The translations under genes and the position numbers were made by a program. Below the pieces are notes generated by a model that saw nothing but the letters and a program-made list of their open reading frames with translations, did no database searches and had not been told where the DNA came from. Shown here in pieces: positions 49,097 through 58,666 of a stretch of 64,000 bases of DNA. Each line of letters begins with the position of its first letter. Within the stretch, counting starts at the first letter, position 1. The stretch is from the NCBI GenBank assembly GCA_020632795.1, contig JACKEV010000018.1, positions 124,001 to 188,000 on the forward strand, written 5' to 3'. The stretch is from Alphaproteobacteria bacterium. GTDB lineage: Bacteria > Myxococcota_A > UBA796 > CAJQPC01.

Positions 49097-49912
49097 GTGA
49101 AGAAAAACCAGGATCGAGGCTATGCCTCGCCCGACCGACGGCCGCCCGGTGCAGAGGACGCGCTGCCCCTCTCCATCCAGCACCTCGGCATGAGCGGCCT
49201 CCGCCTTGTCCTCGCCGGGGAGGGGCTCTGCGTCGATCCTCCCGCTCCTGTGCAGGAGCCCGTGCTCGTGACCTGGAGTGAGGCCGAGCGCGTGGCGGGC
49301 GCCGTGCGCGGGGGGCTGCTCGCGCTGCCGGAGGTGCTCCGCTGGCTCGGCCGCGGCGGCGTCGCGCTGGACGCGGCGCGCGCCGTGCGATGGGGTGAGC
49401 TGCGGATCGCCGTCCGGCCATACCGCCCGATCCCCTACGCCACGCCCCCCGAGGCAGCGCGGAAGGCCCTCATCGCGCTGCGTCGGCCTCGATTCGCGGC
49501 CAGGCGCCTGGCCCACACCCTACGGCGACCCGGCGACCCGCCTCTCGCGGTGCGCCTGGACTGGCGAGGCGTCCGGATCGCCCTGTGCCAACAGGCGCTC
49601 CACCGCTTCGTCTCCCGCGACGAGTCCGACGCGCTCCGCGCCTTCTTCGCCGGCAGCGTCGTGGCCATCGCCAGCCCCGACTTCGAGGACGAGGAGGCCT
49701 GCGGGCGGCTGCTCGCGGACCTCGGCGCCGCCCACAACGTGCTCATCGACAGCATCGGTCCGGTGCGGCGTATGCTCGGGCTCCCCACCCGACCGCTGTC
49801 CACCTCCCTGCCCTGGGCGCCGGCCGGAACGCTGCTGCTGGAGGACGGCGAGCGGCTGGCCCTGGCGGTCGAGCGGCGCGCCGTGGGCTCCCCTCCAGCG
49901 CGGGTATCCTGA
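49097..49912 (+). CDS. Degenerate metallo-beta-lactamase-like protein
   Basis: 271 aa from a GTG with GGAG six bases upstream; an earlier GTG at 49085 is possible. The opening LSIQHLGMSGLRLVLAGEGLCVDPP...VLVTWSEAERV follows the strand order of MBL-fold hydrolases (xHxGHxGxxI...DPP...ILxTH), but the zinc-binding HxHxDH motif is missing. Later, LLADLGAAHNVLIDSIGPVRRMLGLP fits the fold's end. It may be a catalytically dead or specialised member. It is divergent from the radical SAM pair across a shared operator, so it is probably part of the same pathway. Confidence 0.55.
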   Translation: MKKNQDRGYASPDRRPPGAEDALPLSIQHLGMSGLRLVLAGEGLCVDPPAPVQEPVLVTWSEAERVAGAVRGGLLALPEVLRWLGRGGVALDAARAVRWGELRIAVRPYRPIPYATPPEAARKALIALRRPRFAARRLAHTLRRPGDPPLAVRLDWRGVRIALCQQALHRFVSRDESDALRAFFAGSVVAIASPDFEDEEACGRLLADLGAAHNVLIDSIGPVRRMLGLPTRPLSTSLPWAPAGTLLLEDGERLALAVERRAVGSPPARVS

Positions 49913-49961
49913 CCTCCGGGCTCGCATCTCCGACACCTCTCACGAGCGCTGTTCACGGCTC

Positions 49962-52242
<2,281 letters not shown>

Positions 52243-52253
<11 letters not shown>

Positions 52254-52749
52254 TCTCGATCGCCTTGTCCCAGACAGGGCAGTCGGCCCGGCACAGGCCG
52301 CAGCCGTTGCAGACCTTCGAATCGATGGACGGGCGGCCCAGCGAGGTGTGCAGCGCGCCGACGGGGCAGGAGTTGCGGCAGGCTCCACACTCGGGGCCCC
52401 GGAACGGCAGGCAGCGCTCCGGGTCCACCATCGCGATGCCCAGCAGGATGCCCGCGGCCCCGACAGGCGCGAGGGCGCCGTCCTCGCAGGCGGTGATGCA
52501 GGGGGTGTCCTCGCAGAGGTGGCAGGGCGCCACGTTGGGGTTCATGGCCGGGGTGCCGGCGGTGGGTCCGCTGGGGAGCGTGCCGATGGCGCCGTGGGGG
52601 CAGGCCTCGATGCAGTCGCCGCAGCGGGTGCAGGCGCGGAGGAAGTCCGCCTCGCTGAGGGCCCCCGGGGGGCGGGGCCAGCCGGGGCCGTCGGGATCGG
52701 CCTCGCCGAGCCTCAGCAGGCTGGTGAACAGCGCGCGCCGCCCGCTCAC
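52243..52749 (-). CDS. napF: NapF-like ferredoxin, four [4Fe-4S] motifs
   Basis: 168 aa from a GTG overlapping the upstream stop (GTGA). Cys clusters in order: CTRCGDCIEACPHGAI, CHLCEDTPCITACEDGAL, CLPFRGPECGACRNSCPVGAL and CNGCGLCRADCP. The N-terminus SGRRALFTSLLRLGEAD resembles NapF, a cytoplasmic iron-sulfur protein proposed to mature NapA before Tat export. It is the last gene of the nap operon, as a NapF-type ferredoxin is in some nap clusters. Confidence 0.82.
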
Positions 52750-54314
52750 ATCCGGCCCATGCGCATGTTCATGTCCAGGTGCATCAGCCAGAGCCCGGCG
52801 ACGCTGAGCAGCACCATCATCACCAGCGTGGGGATCAGGCTGCGGGTCGCGGCCCACTTGTCCGAGAACAGCCGACGCGAGATGCGATGGGCCACCACCA
52901 CGCCGAAGACGTGGCCCACGAGGATGAGCAGCACCTGGATGGCCCAGACAGGGCCCTCGCCGAGCAGGGGGTCCAGGTGCCACGACGCCGTGCCGAACCA
53001 GTCGCTGCCCCGGCCGAGCGGGTCGCTGAGCAGGGGCACGATGTCCTGGCCCTCCATGAACAGGTGCATGGCGTTGTGGGCGAGGTGGTAGAAGAGCGCG
53101 ACGGGGAGCACGGACCAGGCGTAGGCGTCGAAGAGCGCCCAGAAGCCCACGCCGGTGTCCCGCACCCAGGCCCAGGCCGCGCCGATGCTGACGGCGTAGG
53201 CCAGCACCGGGAGCACCATGACCGCGGCCATGCCCACGGTGAAGGCCCCCAGCTCGCTGACGCCCAGCGCGGTCTGGAGGGTGGCGACGATGTCGGTGGT
53301 GCCGGGCGCGAAGTTCTGCCAGAGCGGGGTCATCGACAGACCGTGGAAGCCCGTCAATGCCAGCAGGACCAGGGCGAACCAGGCCTCATCCCGCCGGGGT
53401 TGCTTCCTCCGGGACAGGTCTGCGCCGGGGGCCCGCAGGCGCACGTGGGGGACGAAGGTCGGGCAGGACTTGAAGCACTCCGTGCACAGGGTGCAGTTGG
53501 TGTTCACGTCGAGCGTGCCGAGGTCCAGGCCGGTCGGGCAGGCGTAGCCGCGATCGTTGCCGTTCAGGCAGTCGCGGGTGGTGCAGACGCCGCAGACCCG
53601 CGTGTCCCGGGGGCGGATCTCCACCGGCGAGAAGTTGCTGTACATCCCGCTCACCCGCCCGACCAGGCAGACGTGGGCGCAGAAGGCCTTCTTCTCGAAG
53701 AGCAGGGCCATGACCACGGCCGCGGCCGCCATGGCCAGGCCGAAGATGGCGGTCTGGCGAGGGTTGTTGGTGATGCCCCACCCCAGCTCCAGCCAGGTCA
53801 TTCCGACGAACAGGGCCAGGGCCGGGTAGAGGTTGGCCAGGGCCGGCGGCACGCTCCAGCCCAAGGACAGGCCCGGGGTCCGCTTCCAGAAGCTGAGCCG
53901 ACTCGCCAGGTTGGCCAGGGCGTCCCAGGGGCACATGAAGCACCACAGGTTGCCGAACATCGCCACGGCGAAGATGAGCCCGGCCCACCAGATCGTCCAG
54001 ACGATGACGGGCGTGATGTTCCGCGCGTAGTTGCCGAACAGGCCCGCGTAGCAGACGAACAGGAAGATCAGGAGCACCGGCGCCTGGAAGGCGAACTGGA
54101 ACCAGCGCTTGCGCACGAGGCGGTGGATGGCCGGCGTGGGGGTGAGGCTCCAGGTGCGCCCGGAGAGCGCCCGGACGCCGCGGCGCTCGGTCACCACGAA
54201 GCTCAGGACGATGACCAGGCTGACCGCCAGCCCGAACATCCAGCCCGGGATGCCGCTCATGACCATGACGACGCCGTCCTCGGTCATATAGTGGGCCATC
54301 TTGCTGTGGTCCAT
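52746..54314 (-). CDS. NapH/CcoG-like membrane polyferredoxin
   Basis: 522 aa with GGGAGG before the ATG. About ten membrane helices. Cys-rich sites are LWCFMCPWDALANLASR and KAFCAHVCLVGRVSGMYSNFSP (NapH/NosR-type membrane CxxxCP motifs), then cytoplasmic CGVCTTRDCLNGNDRGYACPTG and CTLCTECFKSCPTFVPH (two ferredoxin-like clusters). It has an extra five-helix C-terminal half with membrane His (LFYHLAHNAMHLFMEG), unlike NapH. It is probably a quinol-linked electron carrier feeding the nap system; NosR/CcoG are the alternatives. Confidence 0.8.
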   Translation of the reverse strand: MDHSKMAHYMTEDGVVMVMSGIPGWMFGLAVSLVIVLSFVVTERRGVRALSGRTWSLTPTPAIHRLVRKRWFQFAFQAPVLLIFLFVCYAGLFGNYARNITPVIVWTIWWAGLIFAVAMFGNLWCFMCPWDALANLASRLSFWKRTPGLSLGWSVPPALANLYPALALFVGMTWLELGWGITNNPRQTAIFGLAMAAAAVVMALLFEKKAFCAHVCLVGRVSGMYSNFSPVEIRPRDTRVCGVCTTRDCLNGNDRGYACPTGLDLGTLDVNTNCTLCTECFKSCPTFVPHVRLRAPGADLSRRKQPRRDEAWFALVLLALTGFHGLSMTPLWQNFAPGTTDIVATLQTALGVSELGAFTVGMAAVMVLPVLAYAVSIGAAWAWVRDTGVGFWALFDAYAWSVLPVALFYHLAHNAMHLFMEGQDIVPLLSDPLGRGSDWFGTASWHLDPLLGEGPVWAIQVLLILVGHVFGVVVAHRISRRLFSDKWAATRSLIPTLVMMVLLSVAGLWLMHLDMNMRMGRM

Positions 54315-54323
54315 GAGGCCTCC

Positions 54324-54902
54324 CTACCCGGTGGCGGCCGGGGCGCGGGGGGCGTGGCGGCGGCGACGCCCGGAGAGGGCCAGCCCGAACACCACGGCCA
54401 CGCCGAGCCCCATGCCGCCGAGCAGCGGCCAGTTGATGGCGTCGGCCGCGAGGTCTACGTGGAAGGGGAGGGTCAGGGTGACGTCCTGCCCCCGATCCTC
54501 GAAGTCGTACTGCAGCACGTAGTCGCCCGACGAGGGCAGGGTCTCGCGCGTGATGTAGACGCCCTCCTGGTCGGGCTCCAGGCGCTGGAACCGCGTGATG
54601 ACCTCGCCGTCCTTCAGGATGGTGAAGTCGATGGGCGCCCGAACGGTGGCCTTGGCGTCGAGATCGTAGGCGTAGACGTAGAACTTGATGTCGTTGGGGG
54701 TGTCGCTGGTCTCGCGGGACTCCAGGCCCTGGAAGTTGAACAGGACGCCCCCCACCTCCCACTTGCCGTCGATGCGGATGTAGTCGTCGGTGGGCACCTG
54801 AGGGTAGTTCTCGAAGTAGCCGTAGTGGGGCAGGCCCTTGTTGTGGTGCGCGGCGGCGGGGCCCGACAGAAGGGAGAGGCCGAGGGCGAGCGTTCCGATC
54901 AT
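54324..54902 (-). CDS. NapL-like periplasmic protein with C-terminal membrane anchor
   Basis: 192 aa; the ATG overlaps the upstream stop. Signal peptide MIGTLALGLSLLSGPAAA precedes HHNKGLPHYGYFENYPQVPTDDY. The middle is beta-rich (VGGVLFNFQGLES, IKFYVYAYDLDAKATV, DYVLQYDFEDRGQDVTLTLPFHVDL), and one helix WPLLGGMGLGVAVVFGLAL near residue 160 ends in a basic tail. It lies between napH and the polyferredoxin. In epsilonproteobacterial nap operons a NapL of unknown role takes such a position, but homology is not shown here. Confidence 0.6.
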   Translation of the reverse strand: MIGTLALGLSLLSGPAAAHHNKGLPHYGYFENYPQVPTDDYIRIDGKWEVGGVLFNFQGLESRETSDTPNDIKFYVYAYDLDAKATVRAPIDFTILKDGEVITRFQRLEPDQEGVYITRETLPSSGDYVLQYDFEDRGQDVTLTLPFHVDLAADAINWPLLGGMGLGVAVVFGLALSGRRRRHAPRAPAATG

Positions 54903-55915
54903 CGGGGAAGCTCCAGGGATCGATGGAGGCGGGTGTCCGGACACACGACGGTGCAGCGTCCGCAGCCGTCGCAGCTCGGGAAGTGGGTCTCGCGGCCCGG
55001 GAACAGGCCGTAGGGGCAGGCGCGCTGACAGAGGTTGCAGGTCTCGGGGCAGGCGCGGCCGACCTCGACGTCCGGGGCCTTGCGCAGGCGCCACGGGGCC
55101 CAGGTGCCCACCAGCCCCAGCAGCGCCCCCGTGGGGCAGAGCGAGCGACAGATCTGCCCCGGCGCGACCAGGACATCGACGGCCACCATCGCCGCGAAGG
55201 CCAGGCCCGCGGCGCCGAGCGTGCCGCTCAACACCAGACTGAAGATCCCGGCGCCCAGGCCCAGGTAGGGCAGCACGAAGTGGAAGCTGGCCGCGCCCGC
55301 GGACGCGGCGAACAGCGCGGTGCCCAGCCCCACCCACAGGCCCACGGGCGGGATGGCGAGGTCTCCCAGGGGGAGGCCCAGGCGGAGCAGGCCCTGGCGC
55401 ACCAGCCCGCCCACCTCGAAGACGAGCCGCGCCGGGCACAGCCAGGCGCAGAACAGGCGACCAGCGACGAGGGCGATGCCCAGCGGCACCAGCACGCCCA
55501 GCCACATGCTCAGGGGCGGCACCTGACCGCCGCTGGCCACCGCGGCCAGCGACCAGGGGTCGGTGAAGCCGAGCCCGGCGATGCGCATGCCCCACGGCAC
55601 CCCGAGGAAGCCCTCGGAGACGGAGAGGGGATCGCCGAACAGCTCCAGCAGCTTGTTGTTGCGGCCATAGAGCCACGCGGTCGTGTCGTTCTCCAGGAGC
55701 CCGACGATGCGCTCGGAGTTGTGCGCCACCTTGTAGTTCCGCCAGGTGGTCCCCAGGGCGGTCCAGACGACGAGGCTGAGCACGCTGAGCTGTACGAGCT
55801 TCCTCAGGACCTGGCCGCGCACAGCCTGGCGACGCGCCCGGCGGCTCCGGGCGGTGTTTCGACGGCCGGCGCGCGCTCTGCCCCTCTTCATCGGCGCCTC
55901 TCCTTCGCGGCTCAT
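54899..55915 (-). CDS. napH: NapH-like membrane ferredoxin (second copy)
   Basis: 338 aa; the ATG overlaps the stop of napG. A basic N-terminus (KRGRARAGRRNTARSRRARRQ) precedes membrane helices. Membrane Cys motifs GRLFCAWLCPARLVFEV and GQICRSLCPTGALLGL are the NapH hallmark. The C-terminal clusters are CPETCNLCQRACPYGLFPG and FPSCDGCGRCTVVCPDTRLH. NapH takes electrons from menaquinol and passes them to NapG. This copy lacks the long C-terminal extension of the first NapH. Confidence 0.87.
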   Translation of the reverse strand: MSREGEAPMKRGRARAGRRNTARSRRARRQAVRGQVLRKLVQLSVLSLVVWTALGTTWRNYKVAHNSERIVGLLENDTTAWLYGRNNKLLELFGDPLSVSEGFLGVPWGMRIAGLGFTDPWSLAAVASGGQVPPLSMWLGVLVPLGIALVAGRLFCAWLCPARLVFEVGGLVRQGLLRLGLPLGDLAIPPVGLWVGLGTALFAASAGAASFHFVLPYLGLGAGIFSLVLSGTLGAAGLAFAAMVAVDVLVAPGQICRSLCPTGALLGLVGTWAPWRLRKAPDVEVGRACPETCNLCQRACPYGLFPGRETHFPSCDGCGRCTVVCPDTRLHRSLELPR

Positions 55916-56511
55916 GAGGTCTCCCGATCGAAGGGGATGACGCGGATGGCCTGGGGCAGGTGGATGCAGCTCTGCTCGCACAGCCCGCAGCCGATGCACT
56001 TGTCCCGGTGCACCGTGGGGCGCTCCCAGAGGCCGATGGTCATGGCCTCGCCGGGGTAGGGGCAGGCGCGGTAGCAGACGCCGCAGGTCCGCGCGGGCTC
56101 GGCGAAGCTGTAGCACATGTCCTCGTTGAGCCGCGCCAGGCCCATCTTGGCCGTGGGGTCGTGGATGACGAGGTCCGGATCCGGATCGACGGGCAGGATG
56201 GCCCCCGAGGGGCAGACCTCCGTGCACTTCATGCAGCCGATGCAGCCCTGCTCGCGGGGGTTGATGTAGGGCGTGAAGGCCTGGCCCAGACCCGCGTCCA
56301 GGCCGTGGAACTGGATGGCGCCGTTGGGGCAGACGTTGCCGCACTGGAAGCAGCGGATGCAGCGCTGCACGAACTCGGACTCGGCGACCGAGCCGGGAGG
56401 CCGGAGGTAGGGGCGCGCGGCGACGCGGCTCACGAAGCCGACCGCGCGGCCCGCCATCGCCGCAGCCGCGGTCAACGCGAGCCCGAACAGGTTGCGGCGG
56501 GAGACGCTCAA
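55912..56511 (-). CDS. napG: NapG-like periplasmic ferredoxin (second copy)
   Basis: 199 aa from a TTG that overlaps the upstream stop (TTGA); the product begins MSVSRRNLFGLAL, matching the start of the first NapG copy, which supports this rare start. Twin-Arg signal SRRNLFGLALTAAAAMAG. Four ferredoxin clusters: CIRCFQCGNVCPNGAI, CIGCMKCTEVCPSGAI, CGVCYRACPYPGEAM, CIGCGLCEQSCIHLPQAI. It carries electrons from NapH to the periplasmic acceptor. Confidence 0.87.
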   Translation of the reverse strand: MSVSRRNLFGLALTAAAAMAGRAVGFVSRVAARPYLRPPGSVAESEFVQRCIRCFQCGNVCPNGAIQFHGLDAGLGQAFTPYINPREQGCIGCMKCTEVCPSGAILPVDPDPDLVIHDPTAKMGLARLNEDMCYSFAEPARTCGVCYRACPYPGEAMTIGLWERPTVHRDKCIGCGLCEQSCIHLPQAIRVIPFDRETS

Positions 56512-58031
56512 GGGCGCCTCCTGCTGCCCGACGCGGGCCACAGGCGCCCCGCGAACAGGAGCGCCCACACCGCCACCACCCCCATGGGCGCGACCAGCAG
56601 CGCTGCGGCTCGGGGGGGGCGCGCGGTGGTCCACGCGCTGCCCGCCATCGGGCCGGACTCGAAGCGCACCGTGATCGGCAGGCTCGCCGCGAGGCGCCCC
56701 TCGTAGAGGGTGGGCTCGGGCACGCTGCGGGGGTGCTTGGGCCGCTCGAACTCGACCCGGGTGGCGCCCTCTGCGTTCTCGATGGTGAGGGCCAGAGGGC
56801 CGGTGTAGGGGTCACCCGGCGCCTCCTCCAGGAAGACGCGCAAGGCCACCTCGTCGCCCTTCATGCGGGCGGTGCCGATGGAGACCGCGCAGAGCGCCGA
56901 GGCGTCGTCCGGGCAGGGGTGGTCGACCTCCAGGAAGGTGATCTCGGCGGCCAGCTCGGGGTCGGAGGGCGGCATGAAGGGGGAGGCTTCGATGCGTGAG
57001 CCCTCGATCACCTCGGGGGCGCGGGCCTGGGCGACCCCTGAGCCCGCCAGCAGGAGGCCCGCCAGGAGGACCGGGGCGCCTCGCCAGGGGACGCGGACCA
57101 TGGTCTGCAGGCGGTTGTTGGGGCACGACAGGACGCAGCGGCCGCAGCCGTCGCAGTCCGGGTCCGGGGCGCCCCCGCGGGGGTCCAAGCCGATCCAGCA
57201 GGCCGAGGCGCAGTTGTGGCAGCCCTTGTCGCAGCGTCGATCGCTGCGGGCCTGCAGGCGATACAGCCGGAAGCGACCCAGCAGGCCCTGCAGCGCGCCG
57301 CTGGGGCAGAGCGATCGACACACCCCCGTGTCCCAGAGCAGCACGTCGCTGAGCAGCATCGTCGCCACGACCGCGACGCTGGCCCCCAGCCCTCCCCAGA
57401 GCGCCGCGTGGAACACCCGCGTCACGGCGAGGTAGGGCAGCGCCCAGGCGACGATCGAGCCGCCGAAGACCGGCGCCGCCAGCACCGCGGCGAGCACCAC
57501 CCAGCGAACCTGCCGGGGCAGGCGGACGTCGTGCACCAGGCCCCAGCGCTTCAGCGGGCGCCGCAGCCGCAGGGCCTGCCGGGAGAGGATGCCGTACGGG
57601 CAGAGCACCGCGCAGAACAGGCGCCCGAACAGCACATGGAAGGCGAGCACGAGCGCGGCGCCGACCAGCAGGGAGGCGGCCGGCAGAGCCCCGCCGAAGG
57701 CCACCGTCAAGAGGGCGATGGGGTCGGCCAGCTCGACGGGGCCGAGGCGGATGGACCAGGCGCCGCCGACCAGCCAGCCGGGCAGCCAGTCGGGGGGGGC
57801 GCCCAGCGTGCCGCGCAAGAAGCCGTTCACCTGGGCAGCGGCGGGCCCGTAGCGGCTCGTCAGCTCGGCCTCGCTCCAGACCCGGGCGGTGCCCACCCCC
57901 CAGAGCTGAACCGCGGGCGTGGCCACGATGACCGCGAAGGCCACCCCCTGGAGCACCCGCCTCAGGCCGGGCGTCAGCGGGGCGGTGCGCCACCACGCGC
58001 CCTTCATGCGGACGGTGGACGCGCTAGTCAT
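56508..58031 (-). CDS. napH: NapH-like membrane ferredoxin with C-terminal periplasmic domain (first copy)
   Basis: 507 aa; the ATG overlaps the napG stop by eight bases. Membrane Cys motifs GRLFCAVLCPYGILSRQ and GVCRSLCPSGALQGL; ferredoxin-like sites CDKGCHNCASACWIGLDP and DCDGCGRCVLSCPNNRL. After residue ~325 an extra ~180 residues follow: a hydrophobic segment, a beta-rich domain with a Cys pair (CPDDASALC), and a final membrane helix (ALLVAPMGVVAVWALLFAG). Ordinary NapH is ~290 aa, so this tail is an addition, perhaps related to the NapL-like protein. Confidence 0.85.
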   Translation of the reverse strand: MTSASTVRMKGAWWRTAPLTPGLRRVLQGVAFAVIVATPAVQLWGVGTARVWSEAELTSRYGPAAAQVNGFLRGTLGAPPDWLPGWLVGGAWSIRLGPVELADPIALLTVAFGGALPAASLLVGAALVLAFHVLFGRLFCAVLCPYGILSRQALRLRRPLKRWGLVHDVRLPRQVRWVVLAAVLAAPVFGGSIVAWALPYLAVTRVFHAALWGGLGASVAVVATMLLSDVLLWDTGVCRSLCPSGALQGLLGRFRLYRLQARSDRRCDKGCHNCASACWIGLDPRGGAPDPDCDGCGRCVLSCPNNRLQTMVRVPWRGAPVLLAGLLLAGSGVAQARAPEVIEGSRIEASPFMPPSDPELAAEITFLEVDHPCPDDASALCAVSIGTARMKGDEVALRVFLEEAPGDPYTGPLALTIENAEGATRVEFERPKHPRSVPEPTLYEGRLAASLPITVRFESGPMAGSAWTTARPPRAAALLVAPMGVVAVWALLFAGRLWPASGSRRRP

Positions 58032-58626
58032 CGTTCTCTCCGGGGCCGACCCATCGCGGCCCGGGGTCGTCCCGGAACACGCGGATGGCCGCCGGGACCT
58101 GGGGGCAGCGCTCCTCGCAGCGCCCGCAGCCGACGCAGGCGTCGAGCACCTCGGGGAGCGCGCGGGAGACCAGGCGGATGGCGTCCTGGGGGTAGGGGCA
58201 GGCGTCGTGGCAGACGCCGCAGACCCGCCCCTGGTAGGACAGGCACAGGCCGTGGTCCACATAGGCCGTGCCCATGTCGATCTGCGCGAGCACGGCCTCC
58301 TTCTCGGCCGGGACCGGCGTCAGCGCCCCCGTGGGGCAGACGTCGGTGCAGCGCATGCAGGTGTTGCAGCCGGCCCGCCGGGGCTCGATGTAGGGGGTGC
58401 CGGCCCGGTCCGGCCGCGCCCAGGGTGGGTGGAACTCGATGCAGCCGGCCGTGCAGACCTCACCGCAGCGATAGCAGCGGATGCACCGGGCCCAGAAGTC
58501 TTCAGGGGTCCCGGCGGTGGGCGGCAGGATGGTGCCCTTGGCCTCGGCGGCGGGGGTGCAGCCCCCCGCCGCCAGGCCCATGGCGCCCGCGACTCCGTGC
58601 AGCAGCTCGCGACGCGACACGCTCAT
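58024..58626 (-). CDS. napG: NapG-like periplasmic ferredoxin (first copy)
   Basis: 200 aa. Twin-Arg signal MSVSRRELLHGVAGAMGLAAGGC, where the final Cys could make it a lipoprotein. Clusters CIRCYRCGEVCTAGCI, CNTCMRCTDVCPTGAL, CGVCHDACPYPQDAI and CVGCGRCEERCPQVPAAI give four [4Fe-4S] sites. It starts 40 bases after the napA stop and overlaps napH by eight bases. It is paralogous to the second NapG, so the GH pair was duplicated. Confidence 0.87.
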   Translation of the reverse strand: MSVSRRELLHGVAGAMGLAAGGCTPAAEAKGTILPPTAGTPEDFWARCIRCYRCGEVCTAGCIEFHPPWARPDRAGTPYIEPRRAGCNTCMRCTDVCPTGALTPVPAEKEAVLAQIDMGTAYVDHGLCLSYQGRVCGVCHDACPYPQDAIRLVSRALPEVLDACVGCGRCEERCPQVPAAIRVFRDDPGPRWVGPGENDD

Positions 58627-58666
58627 CCGGATCTCCCAGGGCGCCGGCGGAGCGACGCCCGCGCCA

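Noticed and set aside
52779..55013. 744-codon plus-strand open frame opposite the nap polyferredoxin genes
   Set aside because: Composition is His/Gly/Glu-rich with no recognisable fold, and it overlaps three well-supported minus-strand genes.
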